From: Bradyrhizobium sp. CB82
GTDB taxonomy: Bacteria > Pseudomonadota > Alphaproteobacteria > Rhizobiales > Xanthobacteraceae
Assembly (NCBI RefSeq): GCF_029714405.1
Contig: NZ_CP121650.1
Location: 6,081,001-6,145,000, forward strand
DNA: 64,000 nucleotides
Reading direction: 5' to 3'
Positions 25,814 to 35,968 of this stretch are shown piece after piece; position 1 is the stretch's first letter, and each line of letters starts with the position of its first letter. The position numbers and the translations under genes are program-made. Under the pieces are notes generated by a model that searched no databases, was not told the origin of the DNA, and was given only the letters and a program-made list of their open reading frames with translations.

Positions 25814-27088
25814 CTAATGCTTCCCTGGCCCCATATACCCGAACAAGAATCCCGCCACCTTCCGCATCTGGATTTCCTCGCTGCCCTCGGTGATGCGGTA
25901 GCGGCGGTGGTGGCGGTAGATGTGCTCGAAGGGCTTGTGGCGTGAATAGCCCATGCCGCCATGGACCTGCATGGCACGGTCAGCGGCCTCGCAGCAGAGG
26001 CGGTTGGCCCAGTAGTTGCACATCGAGACGCGGTCCGACAGCGTTCGCTCGATCTGCTCCTCGGTGAGCTTGTCCATCTCCCAGGCGGTCTTGCGGATCA
26101 ACAGGCGAAGCATCTCGGCTTGGGTCGCAAGCTCGACCAGCGGGAACTGGATCGCCTGGTTCTCGGCGAGCGCCTTGCCGAACGGCTTTCGCTCGCGCGC
26201 ATATTCCACGCTCTCGTTGATGCAGTAGACGGCGGCTCCTAGCGAGCTGGCGGCCTGACGGATGCGGTTCTGGTGCACGAAACATTGCGCGAGCGACAGG
26301 CCCCGGCCGACCTCGCCGAACAGCGCCTCCTCCGGCACGAACACGTCGGTAAAACTGACACGCGGATGATCCGTCGGCATGTTGAAGGTCCACATGTATT
26401 CCTCGATCCTGACGCCATGGCTGTTCGCCGGTACCAGGAAGCAGGTGATGCCGCGCGCATCGCCGTCGTTGCCTGAGGTACGCGCAAACAGCGCGCAATG
26501 GGTGGCGACGTGCATGCCGGTCGTCCACATCTTCTCGCCATTGATGATCCAGCCCTTGACGTTGTCGCGGGTCCCGGCCACCGCGCGCGTCTCCATGTGG
26601 GTGGCGTCCGACCCGTGATGCGGCTCGGTCAAACCAAACGTGACGCGGTACTTGCCCTTGATCGAGCCATCGATCATCGCCTTCTGGTCGTCGCGGCCAT
26701 AGCGGTCCAGCATGGTCACGACGGGGAAATTGCCGACGATGGAGTGCTCGTTCTGCAGATCGTTGTGCAGGCCAAGGCCTTTCGCGGCAAAATGCTCGCG
26801 AATGACAGCCATCCAGAGGTTGGAACCATCCTTGCCGCCATATTTCCTGGACACAGCGAAGCGCAGATGGCCGGCGGCGTCCGCAAGATCCTTCGCCTTG
26901 CGCAGCAGCGCCTCCCATTCGTGTCGCGGCAGGCCGCCGTTCTCGAAATCGGTGCGCGCCCATTCGCGGCGGTGGTCGAAGAAGCGGACGTTGTCGTCGG
27001 CCTCCTCCAGCGGCTTGATCTCGCGTTCGATGAAATGGTCGAGCTCTCCGAGATAAGCGATGAGATCGGCAGGCAATGAGAAATCCAC
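25814..27088 (-). CDS. Acyl-CoA dehydrogenase family protein
   Basis: 424 residues with the flavin fold: FGLTEPHHGSDATHMETRA, INGEKMWTTGMHVATHC, the middle beta domain, and the C-terminal helices with RIRQAASSLGAAVYCINESVEYARERKPFGKAL and MQVHGGMGYSRHKPFEHIYRHHRRYRITEGSEEIQ. It starts at a GTG (27088) with a strong GGGAGG seven bases upstream. It introduces a 2,3-double bond into an acyl-CoA and passes electrons to ETF. It is a conventional acyl-CoA dehydrogenase, unlike the ACAD10/11-type protein at 32.1 kb. The divergent crotonase gene at 27302 may be its partner. Confidence 0.92.
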   Translation of the reverse strand: MDFSLPADLIAYLGELDHFIEREIKPLEEADDNVRFFDHRREWARTDFENGGLPRHEWEALLRKAKDLADAAGHLRFAVSRKYGGKDGSNLWMAVIREHFAAKGLGLHNDLQNEHSIVGNFPVVTMLDRYGRDDQKAMIDGSIKGKYRVTFGLTEPHHGSDATHMETRAVAGTRDNVKGWIINGEKMWTTGMHVATHCALFARTSGNDGDARGITCFLVPANSHGVRIEEYMWTFNMPTDHPRVSFTDVFVPEEALFGEVGRGLSLAQCFVHQNRIRQAASSLGAAVYCINESVEYARERKPFGKALAENQAIQFPLVELATQAEMLRLLIRKTAWEMDKLTEEQIERTLSDRVSMCNYWANRLCCEAADRAMQVHGGMGYSRHKPFEHIYRHHRRYRITEGSEEIQMRKVAGFLFGYMGPGKH

Positions 27089-27301
27089 GGCAGTCCCTCC
27101 CGGGCCAGTCTTGCTGTTTTGCGTTGAGGCGCTAGGCGCGTTTCTGCTTGCTTCGAATAAGGTGAGAACAGCGCGTGCAAGTCAAGCAAGCCGAGAGGCG
27201 ACGGTTACGCAACGCGTGCTTGCGCAATTGGGTGGTGCTCAAATCCGGACGCGCGTTAGTATGGGGATCAATTCCTTCCAACAGAAAATGCGGGAGCGAC
27301 C

Positions 27302-28081
27302 ATGGAGCTGAAATTTTCCAAAGTGGAGCGCAAGGGACCAGTCACGATCGTCACGCTGTCGCGGCCCGAGGTCTACAACGCGCTGCATATCGATGCGCAT
27401 TTCGAGCTCAACAAGGTGTTCGACGATTTCTCCGCCGATCCCGAACAATGGGTCGCAGTCGTCACCGGCGCCGGCGACAAGGCGTTTTGCGCCGGCAACG
27501 ATCTCAAGTGGCAGGCAGCCGGCGGCAAGCGTGGCTGGGACAAGGGCGGCTTCGCCGGGCTCACCTCGCGCTTCGACTGCGACAAGCCGATCATCGCCGC
27601 GGTCAACGGCGTCGCGATGGGCGGCGGATTCGAGATCGCGCTCGCCTGCGACCTGATCATCGCCTCCGAGAATGCGACCTTCGCCCTGCCCGAGCCGCGC
27701 GTCGGCCTCGCGGCGCTTGCCGGCGGCCTGCACCGCTTGCCGCGGCAGATCGGTCTGAAGCGCGCCATGGGCATGATCCTCACCGCGCGTCACGTCAGCG
27801 CCAAGGAAGGTCTCGAGCTCGGCTTCGTCAACGAGGTGGTGCCGCAGGGCGAGGCGCTCAACGCCGCGCTGCGCTGGGCGGAGATGATCGCCAAGAACTC
27901 GCCGATGTCGATCCGCGCGTCGAAGCAGACCATCCAGAAGGGGCTCGCCGTGTCGCTGGAACAGGCGATCGAGGAGCAGCGGGAGTACCCGGCGGTGAAG
28001 GCGATGGTGGCTTCGCAGGACTACATCGAGGGGCCGAAGGCGTTTGCCGAGAAACGGCCGCCGAAGTGGTTGGGGAGGTAG
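27302..28081 (+). CDS. Enoyl-CoA hydratase
   Basis: 259 residues. Both catalytic glutamates of the hydratase reaction are present: GGGFEIALACDLIIA and FALPEPRVGLAAL. The oxyanion-hole Gly lies in KAFCAGNDLKW. The ATG follows GGGAGCGACC. It hydrates a 2-enoyl-CoA and is the most conventional of the three crotonases in this window. A family C repeat follows. Confidence 0.9.
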   Translation: MELKFSKVERKGPVTIVTLSRPEVYNALHIDAHFELNKVFDDFSADPEQWVAVVTGAGDKAFCAGNDLKWQAAGGKRGWDKGGFAGLTSRFDCDKPIIAAVNGVAMGGGFEIALACDLIIASENATFALPEPRVGLAALAGGLHRLPRQIGLKRAMGMILTARHVSAKEGLELGFVNEVVPQGEALNAALRWAEMIAKNSPMSIRASKQTIQKGLAVSLEQAIEEQREYPAVKAMVASQDYIEGPKAFAEKRPPKWLGR

Positions 28082-28096
28082 GGCTCTCTCCCTTTT

Positions 28097-28206
28097 GTCA
28101 TTCCGGGGCGCGTCGATCGGCGCGAGCCCGGAATCCATCGGGCCACAGCGACTCCGGATGTATGGATTTCAGGGCTCGTCGCTAACGCGACGCCCCGGAA
28201 TGACGG
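28097..28206. repeat. Dispersed palindromic repeat, family C, copy 3
   Basis: GTCATTCCGGGGCGCGTCG ... GAGCCCGGAATCCATCGG ... GGATTTCAGGGCTCGTCG ... CGACGCCCCGGAATGACGG. It lies between the convergent crotonase and DUF6285 genes. Confidence 0.85.
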
Positions 28207-28224
28207 TTGAGGGAGTTGCCGCGG

Positions 28225-28602
28225 TTACCCCTCCCTCGACAGCTCCCGCTTGTATGAGGCGTAGTTCGGCTGATCCACGGCGAGCTTGTCCATCGTGGTC
28301 TGCCAGAGATGTTCGGCTAGACCGGGCGTTGCGAGATCCACCTCGCCTTTCGCGATGCGCATCGCGAGCGCGCGGTTGAGCTCGGTCAGCGAGCCGTCCA
28401 CGCCGAGCAGCGCGCGCAGCCGTTCCACCTCCCTCGCATCGCTCCCCTCCTCCAGCGTCAACTGCCGCGTCACGAGGTCGAGGGCGTTGATGGCGACGCG
28501 CAGCTTGAAGGCCTGGTGGCCGGAGATCAGCGGCGTGATGTCACTGCGCAGGAAATCGGCAACCGCTTTGGTCAGTTCGATCGGGCTCGGCTCGTCCTGC
28601 AT
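28225..28602 (-). CDS. DUF6285 small protein, LvaB-like partner of the APH kinase
   Basis: 125 residues, largely alpha-helical (SPIELTKAVADFLRSDITPLISGHQAFKLRVAINALDLVTRQL). No catalytic motif is visible. The ATG at 28602 lies 2 bp after the stop of the APH gene and its GGGAG site is inside that gene, so the two are coupled. In Pseudomonas putida the small protein LvaB is needed together with the kinase LvaA to phosphorylate 4-hydroxyvaleryl-CoA. I infer the same partnership here from size, helical make-up and the invariant pairing; I cannot align the two directly. Confidence 0.7.
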   Translation of the reverse strand: MQDEPSPIELTKAVADFLRSDITPLISGHQAFKLRVAINALDLVTRQLTLEEGSDAREVERLRALLGVDGSLTELNRALAMRIAKGEVDLATPGLAEHLWQTTMDKLAVDQPNYASYKRELSREG

Positions 28603-28604
28603 GG

Positions 28605-29591
28605 TCAGCTCCCTCGCGGCGCCAAGAGGCGCAACAGATCGATTTCGGTTTCGGAGGCGCGGCGGCCAATCATGGCGCGCTCCATCGAGTGATCGGGCCC
28701 GGTGCGAAACCGCTGCATCATGCCGCAGCACATGATGCCCCAGCGCAGAGTGCCCATCACTTCCCAGAATTTCACCCGCGCCGGATCGACCTTGCGACCC
28801 GCGGCCTCGTAGCCCGCGAACAACTCCTCGCGCGAGCCAAAACCGCCGACGGGCTTGTCGATCTCGCCAAATCGCCATGAGTTGACGCAGAGCCAGCCCA
28901 GATCCTCCATGGGATCGCCGAGATGGGCAAGTTCCCAGTCCAGCACCGCGCGCAATCCGTCAGCGCCGATGATGAGATTGCCGTTGCGGAAATCGCCGTG
29001 CACCAGCGTGACCTCGGCCGAGGGACCGGGATCGTGGTCGCGTAGCCAGCGCAGTGCCAGCGCGAACACGGGCTTGGGCCAGTCGAGGCTGCGATAGTCG
29101 CGCTCGAACTCGTCGATCTCCTTTGCCGCCGTCATGCGCCGCAGTTCGGGCAGCTTCGCAAGCGGCAGCCTGTGCAAGCCGGCGAGCACGCCCCCGAGCT
29201 GCCGCGCGAGCATGGGCCGCGCTGAGGCGAACTCGTCATCGCGCAGAATCTTGCGCGCGATGGTTTCGCCCTCGACACGCTGCACGACGAAGCCGGTGCC
29301 GAGATCGTCCTCGGGCTCCAAGACATGCAGCACGCGCGGCGACGGCAGGCCGGCCTCGAACGCGAGCTGCATGAGGCTGGCTTCAGCGGTAAGGCCCGCG
29401 GCGCGCGAGGGCGCGGCGCCATAGCCCTTGGGCGCGCGGCGCAGGACCGCGCCGATGGTGCCGTCCGGATGCGCGATGTCGAAGCGCCAGGTTTCCTGGC
29501 TGGCGCCCCCGGACAGCTTTGTCGCGCCGGTTGCGCCGGTTGCGCCCGGGCACCAGCGCGCGACGCTGCGCGAAAGCTCCGCCTCGATCAT
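28605..29591 (-). CDS. APH-family phosphotransferase, LvaA / ACAD10-11 kinase-domain type
   Basis: 328 residues of the aminoglycoside/choline phosphotransferase fold. Catalytic motifs: VTLVHGDFRNGNLIIGADG (HxD...N of the catalytic loop) and AVLDWELAHLGDPMEDLGWLC (metal-binding D). The N-terminal lobe has GGASQETWRFDI and AVLRRAPKGYG, and a conserved R/E pair. Paralogues of this subgroup occur fused to acyl-CoA dehydrogenase in ACAD10/11, and as LvaA phosphorylate the 4-hydroxyl of a 4-hydroxyacyl-CoA. Its ATG overlaps the stop of the upstream crotonase (ATGA). An ACAD10/11-type dehydrogenase lies 2.5 kb away on the other strand. Confidence 0.85.
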   Translation of the reverse strand: MIEAELSRSVARWCPGATGATGATKLSGGASQETWRFDIAHPDGTIGAVLRRAPKGYGAAPSRAAGLTAEASLMQLAFEAGLPSPRVLHVLEPEDDLGTGFVVQRVEGETIARKILRDDEFASARPMLARQLGGVLAGLHRLPLAKLPELRRMTAAKEIDEFERDYRSLDWPKPVFALALRWLRDHDPGPSAEVTLVHGDFRNGNLIIGADGLRAVLDWELAHLGDPMEDLGWLCVNSWRFGEIDKPVGGFGSREELFAGYEAAGRKVDPARVKFWEVMGTLRWGIMCCGMMQRFRTGPDHSMERAMIGRRASETEIDLLRLLAPRGS

Positions 29592-30376
29592 TTGCCTTTG
29601 AATTTGGCCGGCCGCTTCTCGAGGAAGGCGCCGACGCCCTCGCGAAAATCCTCGGTGTCACCCGCACGCAGCTGGCATTGGAATTCGAGGTTAAGCTGCT
29701 CCTCGAAGGAGTTTTCCGGACTGTCCCAATAGAGCTTGCGGATCAGCGACAGTGCGACCGTCGGTCCGTTGGCGAGCTCATGCGCGAGTTTCATCGCCTC
29801 CTCCATCAGCGCACCGTCGTCATAGACGCGGTTGACGAGGCCCCATTCCAGAGCCTTTTCGGCCGGCAGCCGCTCACCCATCAGCGACAGCTCGATGGAG
29901 CGCGCCTTGCCGACGAGGCGCGGCAACAGCCAGGTCGAGCCGCAATCGGGCACGAGGCCGATGCGGCGGAAGGCTTGCAGGAAGTACGCCGAGCGCGCGC
30001 ACAGGATCATGTCGCCGAGCAGCGCAAAGCTCATGCCGGCGCCGGCAGCCGGCCCGTTGACCGCAGTGACGATCGGGCAGTGCAGATTGCGGATCCGCCG
30101 CAGGAACGGGTGAAAGCCGGTCTCCAGTGTCAGGCCGGCCTTGATCTTCTTCGACTGATCGTTGCGGCCCTGCAAGTTCGCGCCGGTGCAGAACGCGCGC
30201 CCCGCGCCGGTCAGCACCACGCAGCGGACATCGCCCTTCCGCTCCTCGATCTCGTCGAGCGCCTCAGCGAGCCCGCCCAGCATGTCCACCGAGACGGCGT
30301 TCATGACCTCCTGGTGATCGAGCTTGAGAATGGCGACCGGCCCGTCGAAATCGAGCGTGACGTGTTTGAACTGCAT
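29588..30376 (-). CDS. Crotonase, PaaG-like isomerase type
   Basis: 262 residues. Oxyanion-hole segments are RAFCTGANLQGR and VNGPAAGAGMSFALLGDMIL. Both hydratase glutamates are absent (GAGMSFAL and YFLQAFRRIGLVPDCGSTWLLPRLVG). The latter stretch, with VPDxG and PRLVG, matches the PaaG group, which shifts double bonds using an Asp. So an enoyl-CoA isomerase is more likely than a hydratase. It is the first gene of a three-gene unit with the APH kinase (4-base overlap) and DUF6285. The start ATG 30376 follows GAGGAAAGC. Confidence 0.88.
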   Translation of the reverse strand: MQFKHVTLDFDGPVAILKLDHQEVMNAVSVDMLGGLAEALDEIEERKGDVRCVVLTGAGRAFCTGANLQGRNDQSKKIKAGLTLETGFHPFLRRIRNLHCPIVTAVNGPAAGAGMSFALLGDMILCARSAYFLQAFRRIGLVPDCGSTWLLPRLVGKARSIELSLMGERLPAEKALEWGLVNRVYDDGALMEEAMKLAHELANGPTVALSLIRKLYWDSPENSFEEQLNLEFQCQLRAGDTEDFREGVGAFLEKRPAKFKGK

Positions 30377-30548
30377 GCTTTCCTCACCCGCGTTGCGGCC
30401 CTGCGATGTTCCGCAGACCGGAATTGCCTTTCGTCGGGGCGCATATTTGATTTTTGCCGGCGGCTTGTCCATGGTGATCGGGACATAGCGGACAATCTTG
30501 TGCGCACAGGCTGATGCGCGTCATGCCAACAACAGCGGGGAAACACCC

Positions 30549-31328
30549 ATGACCATTTTCGATCTCACCGGCCGCGCCGCCGTGATCACCGGCGGCAATG
30601 GCGGTATCGGGCTCGGCATCGCGCAGGCGCTCGCCGCGCAAGGCTGCAACGTCTCGATCTGGGGCCGCAATGCCGAGAAGAACAAGGCTGCCGCCGCCAG
30701 CATGGCCGGCTTTCCCGGCAAGGTCGATGCCCGCGTCTGCGACGTCACCGATCCTGCGTCGGTGAATGCGGCGATGGAGGCGACGCTCGACACGTTCGGC
30801 CGGGTCGATGGCTGCTTCGCCAATGCCGGCATCGGCGGCGGCGGCAGGCGCTCCTTCGTCGAGCGAACCGAGGAGGAATGGCGCACGATGTTTTCGACCA
30901 ACCTCGACGGCGTATTCCACGCCTTCCAGGCCGCCGCCAGACACATGACTGAGCGCGCCAACGCCGGCGATCCCTTCGGCCGGCTGGTTGCGACCTCGAG
31001 CCTCGCCTCGATCTTCGGCACCGCGCGCAACGAGCACTATGCTGCGACCAAGGCCGCGATCAACGCGCTGGTGCGCGCGCTCGGCGTCGAGCTCGCGCGC
31101 TACGGCGTCACGGCGAACGCGATCCTGCCGGGCTGGATCAAGAGCGACATGACGTCGGGCCTCATGGCCAACGATAAATTCGTCGCCAACGTCATGCCGC
31201 GGATTCCGCAGCGGCGTTTTGGCGAACCATCCGATTTCGGCGGCATCGCGGTGTATCTGATGAGCAAGGCATCGTCCTATCACACCGCGGACACGTTCGT
31301 GATCGACGGCGGGTACACCGCGTTCTGA
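30549..31328 (+). CDS. Short-chain dehydrogenase/reductase
   Basis: 259 residues, classical SDR: GGNGGIGLG cofactor motif (about 14-22), CFANAGIGGGG, catalytic Ser in VATSSLAS and HYAATKAAINALVRALG (Tyr and Lys present), and the C-terminal DTFVIDGGYTAF. GGGGAAA precedes the ATG. It diverges from the PaaG-like/APH/DUF6285 unit across a 172-bp gap. In the Lva pathway an SDR (LvaD) reduces the 4-keto acyl-CoA to 4-hydroxy; this protein could fill that place, though SDRs are too varied to be sure. Confidence 0.85.
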   Translation: MTIFDLTGRAAVITGGNGGIGLGIAQALAAQGCNVSIWGRNAEKNKAAAASMAGFPGKVDARVCDVTDPASVNAAMEATLDTFGRVDGCFANAGIGGGGRRSFVERTEEEWRTMFSTNLDGVFHAFQAAARHMTERANAGDPFGRLVATSSLASIFGTARNEHYAATKAAINALVRALGVELARYGVTANAILPGWIKSDMTSGLMANDKFVANVMPRIPQRRFGEPSDFGGIAVYLMSKASSYHTADTFVIDGGYTAF

Positions 31329-31338
31329 GGGCTTTTGC

Positions 31339-31416
31339 AGGGTGGACAAAGGCGCTCTTTCGCCCTGCCCACCTCGTCTCGAACTGGTGGGCACGCTTCG
31401 CTTTGCCCACTCTACG
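31339..31416. repeat. Dispersed repeat, family E, copy 1
   Basis: GGGTGGACAAAGGCGC ... CCTGCCCACC ... GGTGGGCACGCTTCGC ... TTGCCCACTCTACG. A longer relative is at 37494. Confidence 0.7.
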
Positions 31417-31443
31417 ATTTCAAACCGGGGGAGGAAGCAAACC

Positions 31444-31821
31444 ATGTTCTCGCACGGGATGATCGGCACCAACGATCTGGACAAGGCCAAGGCGTTCTAC
31501 GACAAGCTGCTGGCGACCCTCGAGGTTCGGCCTGCACGCGTCGACGGCCATCGCATTTTCTACATCACCAGGACCGGCGTGTTCTCCGTGACCAAGCCGA
31601 TCAACGGCGAGCCTGCGACGGCGGCCAACGGCGGCACCATCGGTTTCGCCTGCAATTCGCCCGAGCAGGTCGACAAATGGCATGCGGCCGGCGTCGCGGC
31701 CGGCGGAAAGACTTGCGAGAATCCTCCCGGCATTCGCGAGGGCTCGGCGGGCAAGGCCTACCTTGCGTACCTGCGCGATCCCGACGGCAACAAGATCTGC
31801 GCGATGCACCGGATGGTGTGA
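31444..31821 (+). CDS. VOC (glyoxalase/bleomycin-resistance) family protein
   Basis: 125 residues with one VOC module: MFSHGMIGTNDLDKAKAFYDKLL at the start and AYLRDPDGNKICAMHRM at the end. The first-strand metal His is HGMIG (His4) and the usual C-terminal Glu position reads KICAM, so the metal site may be incomplete. It probably binds a small organic ligand; the reaction is unknown. GGAGGAAG precedes the ATG. A family F repeat follows. Confidence 0.78.
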   Translation: MFSHGMIGTNDLDKAKAFYDKLLATLEVRPARVDGHRIFYITRTGVFSVTKPINGEPATAANGGTIGFACNSPEQVDKWHAAGVAAGGKTCENPPGIREGSAGKAYLAYLRDPDGNKICAMHRMV

Positions 31822-31839
31822 GCCCGCCACAGACGACGC

Positions 31840-31941
31840 TGTCATCCCCGCGAAAGCGGGGGATCCAGTACGCCGCGGCTTCTCCGTATTCGTCGCTGTC
31901 TCTGGAATAATGGATCGCCCGCCTTGGCGGGCGATGACACC
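31840..31941. repeat. Dispersed palindromic repeat, family F
   Basis: TGTCATCCCCGCGAAAGCGG GGGATCC at the left, then GGAATAATGGATCGCCCGCC and TTGGCGGGCGATGACA at the right. Only one copy lies in this window. It sits in the 289-bp gap before the ACAD10/11-type gene; the rest of that gap (31942-32110) should carry that gene's promoter. Confidence 0.7.
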
Positions 31942-32110
31942 GCGAGTGTAGCGCGCCGCGTGCCTCAAGCGTTTTAAACATCGTTTGATCTGCACCGATA
32001 AAATTCCGCGGCGTGGTAAGGCGCATCTCCCAAAAAAGCACGCTCGCGCTTTCGGCTCTCCGCGTCTATGGTCGCGGCAATCGCGGCCCACTCTATCGGG
32101 AGGAACAAGA

Positions 32111-33385
<1,275 letters not shown>

Positions 33386-33398
33386 GCTCTCCCTGCTT

Positions 33399-33536
33399 CC
33401 TCTCCCCGTTCTGACGGGGAGTGGGTTGGGGTGAGGGGCCGCTTCCACGATCACGGTGAGAGCTGGATTCGCGGAGACTCCCCCTCACCCGGATCGTATC
33501 TGCGATCCGACCTCTCCCCGCAAGCGGGGCGAGGTG
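33399..33536. repeat. Dispersed palindromic repeat, family D, copy 2
   Basis: CCTCTCCCCGTTCTGACGGG ... GGGTTGGGGTGAGGGG ... CCCCTCACCCGGATCGTATC ... CTCTCCCCGCAAGCGGGGCG. It matches the copy at 17180 and lies between the convergent ACAD and GST genes. Confidence 0.85.
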
Positions 33537-33558
33537 AGAAGCGCCTGCCGACAGACCG

Positions 33559-34440
33559 TTACGACGCAGCCACAGCCGCGACCTTGTCCTGCGTCTTCGT
33601 CTCGAAATCCGATGCGTCGTGACGTTCGTGCAATTGGCTTGCGGGATCGCCGGAGACACGGTTGACCATGCGGCCGCGCTTGACGGCCGGGCGCTTGGCG
33701 ATCTGATCGGTCCAGCGCTGCACGTTCTTGTAGTCCTGCACGGACAGGAATTCGCCCGCGCCATAGACCAATCCCTTGGCGAGCGCGCCATACCAGGGCC
33801 ACACAGCGATATCGGCGATCGTGTACTGACCGCCGGCGAGGTACTCGCTCTCCGCAAGGCGGCGGTCGAGCACGTCGAGCTGGCGCTTGGTTTCCATCGC
33901 GAAGCGGTCGATGGCGTATTCGATCTTGGTCGGAGCATAGGCGTAGAAATGGCCGAAACCGCCGCCGAGATAGGGCGCGCTCCCCATCTGCCAGAACAGC
34001 CAGGACATGGCCTCGGTGCGCGTCTTGATGTCCTTGGGCAGGAAGGCCCCGAACTTTTCGGCGAGGTAGAGGAGGATCGATCCGGACTCGAACACGCGGA
34101 TCGGCTCCGGGCCCGAGCGGTCCAGCAGCGCGGGGATCTTCGAGTTCGGATTGATGGCGACGAAGCCGCTGCCGAACTGCTCTCCCTTGCCGATATTGAT
34201 CAGCCAGGCGTCGTATTCGGCGCCCTTGTGGCCGAGCGCCAGGAGCTCCTCCAGCATCACGGTGACCTTCACGCCGTTCGGGGTCGCCAGCGAATAGAGC
34301 TGGAGCGGATGCCGGCCGACCGGCAGCTCCTTGTCGTGCGTGGGGCCCGAGATCGGCCGGTTGATGCTGGCAAACTGCCCGCCATTGGCTTTATTCCAGG
34401 TCCAGACTTTGGGCGGCTCGTAGGCGGGTGCGTCGGTCAT
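33559..34440 (-). CDS. yghU: YghU-type glutathione S-transferase / disulfide-bond oxidoreductase
   Basis: 293 residues, close to the 288 of E. coli YghU. Typical are the N-terminal extension YEPPKVWTWNKANGGQFASINRPISGPTHDKELPVG, the thioredoxin fold with TPNGVKVTVMLEELLALG (Thr/Asn at the glutathione site, no Cys), NSKIPALLDRSG and ESGSILLYLAEKFG, then an alpha-helical domain ending KRGRMVNRV. It reduces disulfides or peroxides with two bound glutathiones. The ATG at 34440 follows CTGGAG. It stands alone and diverges from the nitronate monooxygenase gene. Confidence 0.9.
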   Translation of the reverse strand: MTDAPAYEPPKVWTWNKANGGQFASINRPISGPTHDKELPVGRHPLQLYSLATPNGVKVTVMLEELLALGHKGAEYDAWLINIGKGEQFGSGFVAINPNSKIPALLDRSGPEPIRVFESGSILLYLAEKFGAFLPKDIKTRTEAMSWLFWQMGSAPYLGGGFGHFYAYAPTKIEYAIDRFAMETKRQLDVLDRRLAESEYLAGGQYTIADIAVWPWYGALAKGLVYGAGEFLSVQDYKNVQRWTDQIAKRPAVKRGRMVNRVSGDPASQLHERHDASDFETKTQDKVAAVAAS

Positions 34441-34682
34441 GCAAAGGGCTCCAGCGCGGAAGGCGCGTGGGCTGTTAGCTAGCGACAAAGGCGAGATTGG
34501 CAAGGGCGCAAGGATGCATTGTCCGATGAGCGCCCTCGCCGTTTCGTCATGGCCGGGCCTTCCCGTCCCCATGGCGCCTGTACGCAAGAAGCCCATGGCG
34601 AACCGGCTTTGCATGGCGGCGAGGCTGGGCTAGCGTTTCTCCATAGCAAGAGCAACACGAAGCCGGCGCGCGGGAGAGACAG

Positions 34683-35816
34683 ATGAAATCGCCGATCTGC
34701 GACATGCTGGGCATAGAGTTCCCCCTGTTTGCCTTCAGCCATTGCCGCGACGTCGTTGCCGCCGTGAGCCGCGCCGGCGGCTTCGGCGTCTTAGGGGCAA
34801 CCGTGCACACGCCTGATACCCTCGAGCGCGAGCTGAAATGGATCGACGATCACGTCGACGGCAAGCCCTATGGCGTCGACGTGCTGATCCCCGAAAACAT
34901 CTCGACCGCTGGCGAGAAGGACGTCACCTGGAAGAGCCTGGAAGCGCGGGTGCCGCAGGCGCATCGCGACTACACGCGCAACCTCCTGAAGAAGTGTGAC
35001 ATCGAGCTGACCAGCACCTCCGTCGCCGACAACCAGCCGCAGCCCTTCGACGCCAAGACCGCGCTGGAGCTGCTGGAGGTCTCCTTCCGTCATCCGATCC
35101 GCCTGATCGCCAATGCGCTGGGCGTGCCGCCGAAACCGATGATCGAGATGGGCAAGGCGCACGGCGTGCCGGTGGCCGCACTGGTCGGCGCCAAGGAGCA
35201 CGCACTGCGTCATGTCGCGGCCGGCGTCGACATTCTGGTCGCACAGGGCACCGAGGCCGGCGGACATTGCGGCGAGGTCTCGACCATGGTGCTGGTGCCG
35301 GAGGTGATCAAGGCGATCAAACCGATCCGCGATGTGCCGGTGCTGGCGGCCGGCGGCATCATGACCGGGCGGCAGATGGCCGCCTGCATGGCGATGGGCG
35401 CGGCCGGGGCGTGGACCGGCTCGGTGTGGCTCGCCACGATCGAGTCGGAGACCACCGAGATTTTTCGCGAGAAGATGATCGCCGCGTCCTCGCGCGACGC
35501 GGTGCGCTCGAAGGGCCGCACCGGCAAGCCCGCGCGGCAGCTCCGCTCGGTGTGGACCGATGCCTGGGACCGCGCACCGGACAGCCCCGGCGCGCTGCCG
35601 ATGCCCCTGCAAAGCATCGTCAGCCGCGACGCCTTCAACTCGATCGACCGCGCGGCCGCCGCCGGCAATGCGCGGGCGCGCGACCTCGTCAGCTACTTCG
35701 TCGGCCAGGGCGTTGGTCTCATCGACAGCGTGAAGTCGGCAGGGACGGTGGTGCAGGAGTTCAAGGAAGGGTTCGCCGAAGCCGTCGAGCACATGAATGC
35801 GCTGGTGGCGGAGTGA
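34683..35816 (+). CDS. Nitronate monooxygenase / FabK-like flavoprotein
   Basis: 377 residues, FMN TIM barrel of the 2-nitropropane dioxygenase family. Visible are SRAGGFGVLGA near the N-terminus, GVDILVAQGTEAGGHCGEV (phosphate-binding and catalytic His region) and VLAAGGIMTGRQMAACMAMGAAGAWTGSVWLAT. It oxidises alkyl nitronates with O2 or, in related members, reduces enoyl thioesters. The GGGAG site lies seven bases before the ATG. The context of acyl-CoA genes leaves either role open. Confidence 0.87.
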   Translation: MKSPICDMLGIEFPLFAFSHCRDVVAAVSRAGGFGVLGATVHTPDTLERELKWIDDHVDGKPYGVDVLIPENISTAGEKDVTWKSLEARVPQAHRDYTRNLLKKCDIELTSTSVADNQPQPFDAKTALELLEVSFRHPIRLIANALGVPPKPMIEMGKAHGVPVAALVGAKEHALRHVAAGVDILVAQGTEAGGHCGEVSTMVLVPEVIKAIKPIRDVPVLAAGGIMTGRQMAACMAMGAAGAWTGSVWLATIESETTEIFREKMIAASSRDAVRSKGRTGKPARQLRSVWTDAWDRAPDSPGALPMPLQSIVSRDAFNSIDRAAAAGNARARDLVSYFVGQGVGLIDSVKSAGTVVQEFKEGFAEAVEHMNALVAE

Positions 35817-35827
35817 CCGTGGTAGAT

Positions 35828-35935
35828 CCTCATGGTGAGGAGGCGCGTCAGCGGCGTCTCGAACCATGAAGGCTCCGATCTCGCCCGCGGCCCATCTTTC
35901 GAGACGCCCGCTTCGCAGGGCACCTCGGGATGAGG
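35828..35935. repeat. Dispersed repeat, family B, copy 3
   Basis: CCTCATGGTGAGGAGGCGCG ... GTCTCGAACCATGAAGG ... TTTCGAGACGCCC ... CTCGGGATGAGG. It lies between two plus-strand genes. Confidence 0.85.
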
Positions 35936-35968
35936 TGGTGAACTGTTGAGAAAGCGAAACGAAGAACA

